Of a stretch of 46,226 nt of DNA, positions 1-7,957 are shown one piece after another; positions within the stretch are counted from its first letter, which is position 1, and every line of letters begins with the position of its first letter. A program made the translations under genes and the position numbers. The notes under the pieces were generated by a model that did not search any database, had not been told where the DNA came from, and saw nothing but the letters and a program-made list of their open reading frames with translations. The stretch is from contig NZ_JARWSK010000012.1 of NCBI RefSeq assembly GCF_031081985.1, forward strand, positions 1 through 46,226, given 5' to 3'. This DNA is from Komagataeibacter xylinus. Its GTDB lineage: Bacteria; Pseudomonadota; Alphaproteobacteria; Acetobacterales; Acetobacteraceae.

Positions 1-1
1 G

Positions 2-73
2 CATGAGAGCATGAGAGCATGAGAGCATGAGAGCATGAGAGCATGAGAGCATGAGAGCATGAGAGCATGAGAG
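2..73. repeat. Tandem 8-bp repeat array, left part
   Basis: Nine perfect head-to-tail copies of CATGAGAG, ending at CATGCTG. The same unit fills the right end of the window (46150-46226), so the two parts are probably one array of about 18-19 units on a circular plasmid. It lies upstream of parA on the other side of the junction. Arrays of short direct repeats beside a ParA/RHH operon are typical centromere sites; that role here is inferred. Confidence 0.9.
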
Positions 74-164
74 CATGCTGACATCATATTTGCTCTATAT
101 ACAATAGCCTAATAATGTTCTGGCTGATCTGCAATGAGAGCTGTCAAGTCCCGACCTTCATTGA

Positions 165-353
165 TCAGAGGGCAGGCGGCAGATGAGCGAGGATCTTGAG
201 ATACCGGGTCACGTGCCGCAGTTCGTCTAGCTGCTCGGTCGAAGTCAGTAACTCGCATTGTCCTGCCTGCCATAGCCCGAGCAGATACGCTGGCAGGGAT
301 TTTTCAAAAAGCAGGGCACTGATGAGAAGATTGGTCTTGGTGGCCAGACGCAC
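165..353 (-). pseudogene. Truncated PIN-domain toxin (62 aa)
   Basis: The protein starts with GTG 3 nt after the stop of the upstream RHH gene, as in COG1569-type antitoxin/PIN toxin operons. The N-terminus aligns by eye with PIN toxins (typical start VLDTNVLISALLF; here ATKTNLLISALLF, then GLWQAGQCELLTSTEQLDEL). The family is usually about 135-140 residues, so this is under half. The first catalytic aspartate of the PIN fold, normally in the DTN motif, is lysine (KTN). Loss of the C-terminal half and of this metal ligand means it is very unlikely to be an active ribonuclease. The antitoxin next to it is intact. Confidence 0.7.
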
Positions 354-356
354 GCT

Positions 357-611
357 TTAGCTGGACTTGTCTGTTGCCAGCGTGGCGGTCACGGCCTCAC
401 CGATTAGGTCCTCCAGCGCGTCCGGCTCCATATCTGCGAACCCACTCCGGGCTTCCGCCATCGTCCTGTCGAACACATGCCAGCGCACCGCCTCCTCGAT
501 GAAGCGCGACAGGTCGCCTTTCTTCATGCCATGCTGCGCCAGGAAACCACGTACGGCGATATCGGTTTCGCGGGAGACCGAAACCGTCCAGCGGACCATA
601 TCAGTCGACAT
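357..611 (-). CDS. Ribbon-helix-helix antitoxin-type protein
   Basis: A small protein with an RHH N-terminus (MVRWTVSVSRETDIAVRGFL, then a helix with LSRFIEEAVRWHVF) and an acidic C-terminal tail, the layout of antitoxins that bind DNA through the RHH and block a toxin with the tail. It stands directly before a truncated PIN toxin, so it is now an orphan antitoxin or repressor. The open frame extends upstream to a TTG at 650; the ATG at 611 was chosen because it fits RHH family length, but no strong ribosome site decides it (ATG at 599 is also possible). Confidence 0.65.
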   Translation of the reverse strand: MSTDMVRWTVSVSRETDIAVRGFLAQHGMKKGDLSRFIEEAVRWHVFDRTMAEARSGFADMEPDALEDLIGEAVTATLATDKSS

Positions 612-656
612 GTCGGTGCTTATACGCTTGTTGTGATTTCCCTTTCGCAAAATGCA

Positions 657-1292
657 TTACCCCCACATTTTCCGTGCGATATCCTGCTCCTCGGCGCCGA
701 CGGCATCGGCGTAGATGGCGGTGGTGGAGAGCTGGGCGTGGCCGAGCCATTTCTGCACCATGTTGAGGGGGATGCCGCTGGAGACGGCGGCGACGCCGAA
801 GGCATGGCGCAGGCCCTTGGGGGACGCGGCCGGGCCGGACAGGCCGGCGGCGGCCATGACCGCGTGCACCGCCCGCCAGCCGGTCATGCGGGACCAGGGC
901 CACAGCCGGACAGCCGCTCCACGCCCTCGCCGGCGCTGGGCCTCGCGGATGCCATGCACCAGGTCCAGGGCCTCGAGCAGGGACGGGGGCACCGGCACGG
1001 CGCGATAGATCCCGTCCTGGCGCTTCTTGAGCGTGGCGAACACCAGCACGCCGCCGGCCAGGTCCACCCGGTCCGCCGTGAGGGCAAGGGCCTCGGACAG
1101 GCGGCAGCCCGACCAGGCCAGGGTCATGCACAGCGTGCGGGCCTCGCGCGGCGCCTGCTCGGCCGCGCGCAGGAACCGCGCCCGCTCGGCAACCGTGAGG
1201 TATTTGCGGCTCCCGTCGCGGTCGAACAGCTGCATCCCGCCGGGGGCGCCGGCCGGGATCGCCCGCTGTCCCGGTTTTCGGGGGCCGCTCAT
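657..1292 (-). CDS. Tyrosine recombinase, catalytic domain only
   Basis: A 211-residue integrase-type protein. It shows the first catalytic Arg (WSGCRLSEAL), the second Arg in KGLRHAF (the preceding His of HxxR is Lys, as in several integrase subfamilies), the GH box WLGHAQLSTT and the Tyr nucleophile in TAIYADA. The usual N-terminal SAM-like DNA-binding domain is missing; only about 30 residues precede the catalytic domain. Its start overlaps the stop of the WGR gene by 4 nt, so the two are translationally coupled. It could resolve plasmid multimers or move a cassette; the target site is not visible. Confidence 0.8.
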   Translation of the reverse strand: MSGPRKPGQRAIPAGAPGGMQLFDRDGSRKYLTVAERARFLRAAEQAPREARTLCMTLAWSGCRLSEALALTADRVDLAGGVLVFATLKKRQDGIYRAVPVPPSLLEALDLVHGIREAQRRRGRGAAVRLWPWSRMTGWRAVHAVMAAAGLSGPAASPKGLRHAFGVAAVSSGIPLNMVQKWLGHAQLSTTAIYADAVGAEEQDIARKMWG

Positions 1293-1585
1293 CCGGCCGC
1301 CCTGTCGCGGTAGCCCCGCCGGCGCTTGGCCCGGAGCTGGCGGGCGAGGGCGTCGCGCGCCTGCCCGGCATCATGATGCAGTTCGCAGACCTGCCGGCCG
1401 GCCGTCCCGATCCGCCCCCACTGCCGCACCAGGGCGGTGCCGCCAAACAGGTCGGGCTGCAGCGACAGATGGTAGAAGCGCCAGCAGTTGGCGGCCGGGT
1501 CCACGCGCACCAGCGCCGCCGTTTCGGGAAACAGCGACAGCTGGCAAGGCGGCCGGACAGGGGCCTTCGGGGCAGGTCTGGGCAT
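1289..1585 (-). CDS. WGR domain-containing protein
   Basis: About 98 residues with the WGR signature (ALVRQWGRIGTAGR, followed by a CELHHDAGQARDALARQL helix). WGR domains are nucleic-acid-binding modules known from PARPs and from small bacterial proteins of unclear role. The gene overlaps the recombinase start by 4 nt, suggesting an accessory DNA-binding factor for that recombinase (inference). The ATG at 1585 follows a GGACATC ribosome site; an upstream ATG at 1609 is also open. The promoter region upstream contains repeated GTGTA/TACAC elements. Confidence 0.7.
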   Translation of the reverse strand: MPRPAPKAPVRPPCQLSLFPETAALVRVDPAANCWRFYHLSLQPDLFGGTALVRQWGRIGTAGRQVCELHHDAGQARDALARQLRAKRRRGYRDRAAG

Positions 1586-1678
1586 GATGTCCTGAAAAGT
1601 GTAACACATATCCCCCGCCCAGGACAGGAAAACCGCTGCAATCGCGGGACAGGCCGGCCGGTTTCAGGCCCGACCTGT

Positions 1679-1753
1679 TACACTATTGCCCATAGTGTAC
1701 CCTCCCAAACCCTCCCTGCGGGAGGCTTCGGTAACGTACACCCATATAGTGTA
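1679..1753. promoter_or_regulatory. Palindromic operator-like elements upstream of the WGR/recombinase pair
   Basis: A perfect inverted repeat TACACTAT-N5-ATAGTGTA lies at 1679-1699. A second, looser copy, TACAC-N7-GTGTA, is at 1737-1753 (its right arm again ATAGTGTA), and a GTGTAACAC palindrome sits near 1599-1607 close to the WGR start. Repeated dyads in a promoter region suggest a dimeric regulator. A GC-rich CCTCCC-TGC-GGGAGG hairpin lies between the two copies. The regulator is unknown; the nearby RHH protein is one candidate. Confidence 0.5.
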
Positions 1754-1901
1754 TCATATCATGGGCCTGCTGCCCCTTGCGACGTTATCACTCTCAATCC
1801 AACAGAGCCGACAACTTTGGGAGGGGTAACAGAATGTCGGTTATCAAGCGACAAGGCTGGCAAAGCAGTCATTCATGGGAACATTTGTGAGCTTTTCGTC
1901 G

Positions 1902-2522
1902 TCACCGTAATGGCGAGAAAGTTTCCGGTAAGCAAAGGCAGGACTGGGCATGAATAATTTGCTCAGGCCCTCCTTTTGGCGGCCAAAGTCCGTCCACGTA
2001 ATGTTGCTGACGCAGAATATTGCGTTGTTCAAAGCTGTCGAAGGCCCAGATATGGCAGATGCGTGACGCACCATCCAGCGCGAACATGTTGGTGATCAGG
2101 TGGCGGGTATAGGCTTGTGCAGGCTTCAGAGCACTCTGCCACGCTTTCAGGGTCGGTTCCAACCCTCCAGCTTTTAAACTGTAAGTTCGGATTTCATAGA
2201 GTCCACCACATTCACCAAACTCCGGGGGTTTAAGAAACGGAAAGCCTTCAAACGCCTCAGCTTCTATTAAAACGTCGTTCATCTTGATACCGAAGGGCGT
2301 TCTGGACTCCAGTGTTCTGTGCCGCGCCTTAAGCAAGGCATCCTGACAGGAAAAGGAACGCAGCAGGAGTAGCGTTCCAAGTTCACCGATCTCCGTTCGC
2401 CATACCCCTGTGAGGCTTCCCGCAACAGGATTCAGGGTATCCGAGAACCGTGCTTTCAGGAGACGGGAGAGGGCTGGCACTCCCAAAACATCCGTCCGAA
2501 AGCGAATCATTTCATAGATCAT
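1902..2522 (-). CDS. NIPSNAP family protein
   Basis: About 206 residues with NIPSNAP-type ferredoxin-like signatures: MIYEMIRFRTDVLG at the N-terminus and GGLYEIRTYSLKAGGLEPTL near residue 110, so two tandem domains. The family is structurally known but biochemically poorly defined, and often sits beside small dimeric alpha/beta-barrel proteins. The ATG at 2522 overlaps the stop of the upstream YciI gene (ATGA), so the two are co-translated. The pair is divergent from a LysR regulator, the usual arrangement for a LysR-controlled catabolic or detoxification operon. The substrate cannot be read from sequence. Confidence 0.75.
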   Translation of the reverse strand: MIYEMIRFRTDVLGVPALSRLLKARFSDTLNPVAGSLTGVWRTEIGELGTLLLLRSFSCQDALLKARHRTLESRTPFGIKMNDVLIEAEAFEGFPFLKPPEFGECGGLYEIRTYSLKAGGLEPTLKAWQSALKPAQAYTRHLITNMFALDGASRICHIWAFDSFEQRNILRQQHYVDGLWPPKGGPEQIIHAQSCLCLPETFSPLR

Positions 2523-2863
2523 GAGTGTTCTTCGGATGGGAATAGAGATTGCAGTTCCACGGGCGGTTTGCCGGTCGATAGGTTGGACAGGCAACCGAAC
2601 AGCGGATCCCACTCTTCAATTCGAAGATCACAGATCAAACCTTCCGGCGAGAACGGATCCCGAGCCACCATCGCTTCAATCTCCTGCCGATTGGCACCTT
2701 TCATGATCAGAAAACCTGACCGCAATGGGGTGCCTTTCAGCGGACCAGAAGCCAGAAGACTACCTTCCTGAATGAGGCGCTTGAGATACAGCACATGCGC
2801 CACGACATGCTGCCCCCACCCGTCGCCGTCCGGATGATCCATTCGCACAAGATAAATAGGCAT
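2519..2863 (-). CDS. YciI family protein
   Basis: About 114 residues starting MPIYLVRMDHPDGDG, with the YciI-like central HVLYLKRLIQEGSLLASGPL stretch (the conserved HxxYL...G.l..sGPl pattern) and a later DPFSPEGL motif. YciI proteins are small ferredoxin-fold proteins, some with hydrolase or dehalogenase activity. The start at 2863 was chosen for family similarity and a GGAGC site upstream; the frame runs on to 2917. It is the first gene of a two-gene operon with the NIPSNAP gene and faces lysR across a short intergenic region. Confidence 0.75.
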   Translation of the reverse strand: MPIYLVRMDHPDGDGWGQHVVAHVLYLKRLIQEGSLLASGPLKGTPLRSGFLIMKGANRQEIEAMVARDPFSPEGLICDLRIEEWDPLFGCLSNLSTGKPPVELQSLFPSEEHS

Positions 2864-2979
2864 TCTAAAGAGCTCCATCGGAGAAGATGCTTGCCGATCA
2901 ATCAGCAGGCTCAACATATTCCTCTTTTTTAAGAGATAAATTGTCGATAGAAGATGTCAGTCACAACTGAGGATGATGA

Positions 2980-3876
2980 ATGCTTGATCGTTTGACCAGT
3001 ATGAAGGTTTTCATCAAGGTTGTGGAACTGGGGTCTTTTGCCGCGGCCGCTCAGCGTCTGACCTTATCGCCGCAGATGGTGGCCAAACATATAGAGGCTC
3101 TGGAGCGTCATCTTGGCACGCGCCTGCTCCATCGGACGACACGTCGTCAGAGCCTCACAGAAATAGGGAGTCTTTACTGCGAGCAATGTCATCTCGTCCT
3201 GAAGGCTGTCGAGCGTGCTGATAATCTTGCCGCCAACACGCTGGGCGAACCACGTGGTACACTTGCTGTCAGCGTACCAGTTACCTTCGGGCGGACCATG
3301 TTCCCCATGTTTCTACATAATTTTCGGAAGAAATTCCCGAAGGTACGATTACAAGTATCCCTTACGGATCAACTGGTTCATCCGACGCTGGATGGCCATG
3401 AAGCTGTCATTCGTATTGGCGAGCCAGATCCCGATCTTACGGTCGTCAGTCGCCCTCTGGCCTCATATTCCCTCACGGTCTGCGCAGCGCCTGCCTATCT
3501 CGAAAAATTTGGCGCTCCGGACAGTCCTGAGGAACTCGCCCGGCATCAGTGTCTTGTCTACGAAAACTCTGCAAATTCTGTACGAACAGCATGGCACTTT
3601 ATACGAAAGACCTGCACACGATCTGTCATGGTTTCTGGCACTGTGACGTCCAACGACTGGGGCTTTCTATTGGCCCTCACCTTGTCAGGAGAGGGCATAG
3701 TATTGGGTTCTGAACAGGCCTTGAAGCCCGAACTTGATTCTGGCCGCCTTGTCCGCATTCTATCCCAGTGGAGAGTTCCTGGTCGCCCGATGCATCTGCT
3801 TTACAATGCCGGCCCTGCTATGACCCCAAAACTGCGGAGTTTCGTTATCGAAGTTCAAAACGCCTTTCCGCCATGA
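2980..3876 (+). CDS. LysR family transcriptional regulator
   Basis: A 298-residue protein of standard LysR length. The N-terminal winged HTH is clear (LTSMKVFIKVVELGSFAAAA, then LTLSPQMVAKHIEALERHLG and LLHRTTRRQSLTEIG). The C-terminal effector domain begins near residue 90 (GTLAVSVPVTFGR). It is closest in style to the CrgA/DmlR-type subgroup. It is transcribed divergently from the YciI-NIPSNAP pair, which it most likely controls; the inducer is unknown. Confidence 0.9.
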   Translation: MLDRLTSMKVFIKVVELGSFAAAAQRLTLSPQMVAKHIEALERHLGTRLLHRTTRRQSLTEIGSLYCEQCHLVLKAVERADNLAANTLGEPRGTLAVSVPVTFGRTMFPMFLHNFRKKFPKVRLQVSLTDQLVHPTLDGHEAVIRIGEPDPDLTVVSRPLASYSLTVCAAPAYLEKFGAPDSPEELARHQCLVYENSANSVRTAWHFIRKTCTRSVMVSGTVTSNDWGFLLALTLSGEGIVLGSEQALKPELDSGRLVRILSQWRVPGRPMHLLYNAGPAMTPKLRSFVIEVQNAFPP

Positions 3877-4051
3877 CATCTGAGATATCCTACGATGCTC
3901 CGGCGCGTCGAAAGGTCCATGCTCTTCGACGGTACGCTCAAGCCCACACGGCAAGCTGCCAGCTGATTTCACAGTTTGAAAGATGCCCCTAACAGATTTC
4001 ATCTCCACTCAAAGCCAGAAAATTCCGGATCCCAAAAGACAGACAATCTAT

Positions 4052-4879
4052 TCATCGTAGTTTACTCACGAAATATCTGAGATGATCTGCAATAAAACTG
4101 GCTACAAAATAATAGCTGTGATCGTAATCAGGACGAAGATTCAGGATGAGTTCCTGCCCTGCATTCTGTGCGGCTTCCTGGAACAGTTCTGGCCTGAGCT
4201 GTTCTTTCAGAAACTGGTCCGCCAGACCCTGATCTATCAGAACAGGCAGTCTTTCCTTCGCTGTCCGCACAAGTTCAAGCGGGTCATAGGCTGCCCAACT
4301 GGCACGATCCGGCCCCAGATAAGCACTGAATGCTTTTTCACCCCATGGTACCTGCGTTGGTGCCACAATGGGTGAAAAGGCTGACACAGAACGATAGCGG
4401 CCAGGATTACGCAGCGCGATCATGATGGCGCCAAATCCACCCATCGAATGTCCCGCAATGCCTCGCTGCTGCGTAACCGGAAAGCTCGCCTCAATCAGCG
4501 CAGGAAGTTCCGTGACGACGTAATCATACATCCGATAATGCACAGCCCACGGCTCCTGCGTCGCATTGAGGTAAAATCCGGCACCCTGTCCAAGATCGTA
4601 CGCATCGTCATCAGCCACACCCACGCCCCGTGGACTGGTATCCGACGCGACAATGGCGATGCCCAGTTCTGCGGCCACGCGTTGCGCGCCAGCCTTGCCA
4701 ATGAAATTCTGCTCCGTACATGTCAGACCGGAGAGCCAGTAAAGAACGGGAACCTTTTCAGTTTTTGCCTGCGGCGGCAGGTAGATCGCGAAGTTTGCTT
4801 CCACACCCAACGACACGGACTTGTGTCGCCAGACTTCCTGCACGCCCCCAAAAGAGGCGTGTGTTTCCTTGCGTTCCAT
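4052..4879 (-). CDS. fghA: S-formylglutathione hydrolase
   Basis: An esterase D-family serine hydrolase of about 275 residues that splits S-formylglutathione to formate and glutathione, the second step of glutathione-dependent formaldehyde oxidation. Visible motifs: LSGLTCTEQNF near the oxyanion hole, nucleophile serine in GHSMGG, acid Asp in LIDQGLADQF and catalytic His in DYDHSYYF. It is the last gene of the frmR-adhC-VOC-fghA operon. The ATG at 4879 is preferred over a GTG at 4888 because the AAGG site is too close to the GTG. Confidence 0.93.
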   Translation of the reverse strand: MERKETHASFGGVQEVWRHKSVSLGVEANFAIYLPPQAKTEKVPVLYWLSGLTCTEQNFIGKAGAQRVAAELGIAIVASDTSPRGVGVADDDAYDLGQGAGFYLNATQEPWAVHYRMYDYVVTELPALIEASFPVTQQRGIAGHSMGGFGAIMIALRNPGRYRSVSAFSPIVAPTQVPWGEKAFSAYLGPDRASWAAYDPLELVRTAKERLPVLIDQGLADQFLKEQLRPELFQEAAQNAGQELILNLRPDYDHSYYFVASFIADHLRYFVSKLR

Positions 4880-4903
4880 GGCTCTCACTGCCTTTTGCGC
4901 ATG

Positions 4904-5305
4904 TCAGTTACCGTCCGTGAAGGTATAAGTGCAGATCTTGTTCCCTGCCGGATCCCGGAGATAGGCAGCGTAAGCGCCCGGTAAGTGGCTTCGCGGACCG
5001 GGTGCGCCTTCATCGGCTCCCCCATTGGCAAGACCTGCGGCATGAAAAGCCTCCACTTCGGCGGGTGTCGCTGCTGCAAAACCGATGGTGACACCGTTGC
5101 TTGAGGGCGCTTCACCGTTGCCTGGACGTGCAATGATGAAGGCTGGCTTTTCGCGGCCATACAGAATCCACCCATGCCCGAACGGCCCCAGGTTTTTTAT
5201 GCCCAGAGCCGCAAGCGCGGCGTCATAGAATTTCGCGGATACCGCAGTATCCACTGCCCCAAGAAAAACATGAGAGAAAACACCGTCACCGGAAATAACT
5301 GCCAT
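4904..5305 (-). CDS. VOC (glyoxalase/bleomycin-resistance fold) family protein
   Basis: About 133 residues with a VOC fold: VFSHVFLGAVDTAVSAKFYDAAL at the start, AFIIARPGNG in the middle and YAAYLRDPAGNKICTY at the end, giving the typical metal-site pattern His, Glu/Asp, Asn-Lys. It starts at ATG 5305 after an AGGAG site; the frame runs back to 5332. It lies between adhC and fghA in the formaldehyde operon, a position where a glyoxalase-like protein recurs in proteobacteria. It may act on a glutathione adduct; the exact substrate is not known. Confidence 0.8.
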   Translation of the reverse strand: MAVISGDGVFSHVFLGAVDTAVSAKFYDAALAALGIKNLGPFGHGWILYGREKPAFIIARPGNGEAPSSNGVTIGFAAATPAEVEAFHAAGLANGGADEGAPGPRSHLPGAYAAYLRDPAGNKICTYTFTDGN

Positions 5306-5364
5306 GATCGTTCTCCTGTAATTTCCAACCATTGGAAATGATGTTGCGCGGTGAGACGCAGACC

Positions 5365-6791
<1,427 letters not shown>

Positions 6792-6809
6792 GAACGCTTA
6801 CTCCCGAAT

Positions 6810-6850
6810 ATACTACCCTTGAGTATCCTTTTCATACTATGGGGCAGTAT
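6810..6850. promoter_or_regulatory. Two FrmR-type operators
   Basis: Two 17-bp dyads of identical design: ATACT-ACCCTTG-AGTAT (6810-6826) and ATACT-ATGGGGC-AGTAT (6834-6850), centres 24 bp apart. Each has AT-rich arms and a C- or G-run core, the pattern expected for CsoR/FrmR-family tetramers. They start 19 bp upstream of the frmR start codon, so they should cover its promoter and give formaldehyde-inducible, autoregulated expression. Confidence 0.75.
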
Positions 6851-7333
6851 GTAAGGGATATAAGGAACGTGCTTGTCATATGATCCGATCACAATTCCGT
6901 ATTGCTGAAATTTTCACCATAACGTCCATGGGTTGCCTGTCTGTGTCTTGGGATCATTCAATAGGTGCAATCAGTGAGATCCAGACAATCTCTGCAACGA
7001 GGCTTTGAAGCGCTGATGTCCGCTATTTGGCAAACAACCTTGTGGTCCAAACGACCGAGATGAGGCGTAAGCTGCCATCCTACTTTTGATAAATGTCATT
7101 ATCAGAGGTAGCGATGCGCGACGGATTTCTACGTCAAACCTGCCGATCAAAGAAATGGTCCATACACTACAAAGAGGACACTTCCGGTAGAGCTGCTCCT
7201 TCTTTCACATCAAACGCCCAAACACGAAATTCCTGACAGGTCCGTTTTACGCCACTCGGGAGGACCTTACTCCATCGCCATGTAACTTACATACCTCGGT
7301 CTCCGCCAATCCCGGTGCGATTCAATTCATAAA
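6851..7333. other. Non-coding stretch between the formaldehyde and secretion operons
   Basis: About 480 bp with no convincing reading frame on either strand and no recognisable relic. It separates the frmR promoter from the 3' end of the lipoprotein gene. No strong terminator hairpin with a T-run was found. Confidence 0.5.
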
Positions 7334-7957
7334 TCAAGGCGTACATTGATTTTTATTCAATACCCCAAACCAAGAAACGAATGGAACTGTCTGCCCATCA
7401 ATGGTTGTTATTTTTTGCACGGTAACTGCCACAGCATTGTCTTCTTTGGTTGCATTATATCCAGCCACTATATACCAGTTTCCTGCAGGAAGATTATTAA
7501 AATTAAAATGCCCTCTCGATGGGCAAGTATTAGGGCCATCTGCAGGGCACGAAATATGAGGAATAAATGGCATAACCGAAGATTCAACCCATCGGGGATC
7601 ATTCAATGTATGATAGCTATGCAACAAGTAGTAATGTTTCATTTTTTCTGAAAGATTATACATATAATCATTTTCGGGAAGAAGGTCTATTGTAAAATTT
7701 CGAGAAGGGTTATCGTGATATGAACTTTCTATTGGATAAGAATCATATGTTCCATTAGGAACTTGATAGTTATGATATTTTTCAAAATATCCTCCACTAA
7801 CACATCCTTTAATAGAAGCACTCCCTTTTTTCTTTGCCCATGATACTTCATTTATATTTAATGGTATTTTTGGTGGCGTAGGCTGCACACAACCAAAAAG
7901 AAGAAGCGACGAAGATATTGCAAAAAACAATCCTTTAACATTGTTATTTTTTGTCAT
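7334..7957 (-). CDS. Putative outer-membrane lipoprotein, last gene of the two-partner secretion operon
   Basis: A 207-residue protein with a lipoprotein signal (basic start MTKNNNVKG, hydrophobic stretch, LLFGC lipobox, Cys23). The residue after Cys is Val, not Asp, so outer-membrane sorting is likely. The mature part has several cysteines, and near its end HFNFNNLPAGNWYIVAGYNA resembles a small beta-sandwich (carboxypeptidase-regulatory-like) segment. No named family was recognised. The gene is strikingly AT-rich compared with its neighbours and overlaps the 3' end of tpsA by 14 nt, so it is translationally coupled and probably acquired together with that 3' end. It occupies the position an immunity gene has in CDI loci, but nothing shows that function. 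Confidence 0.65.
   Translation of the reverse strand: MTKNNNVKGLFFAISSSLLLFGCVQPTPPKIPLNINEVSWAKKKGSASIKGCVSGGYFEKYHNYQVPNGTYDSYPIESSYHDNPSRNFTIDLLPENDYMYNLSEKMKHYYLLHSYHTLNDPRWVESSVMPFIPHISCPADGPNTCPSRGHFNFNNLPAGNWYIVAGYNATKEDNAVAVTVQKITTIDGQTVPFVSWFGVLNKNQCTP

Noticed and set aside
1-76. Octamer array as a CRISPR array
   Set aside because: Units are 8 bp and contiguous with no spacers.
477-1313. Long plus-strand frame of 278 codons
   Set aside because: It lies opposite the recombinase; low-complexity Gly/Arg/Pro composition marks it as a shadow of a GC-rich gene.
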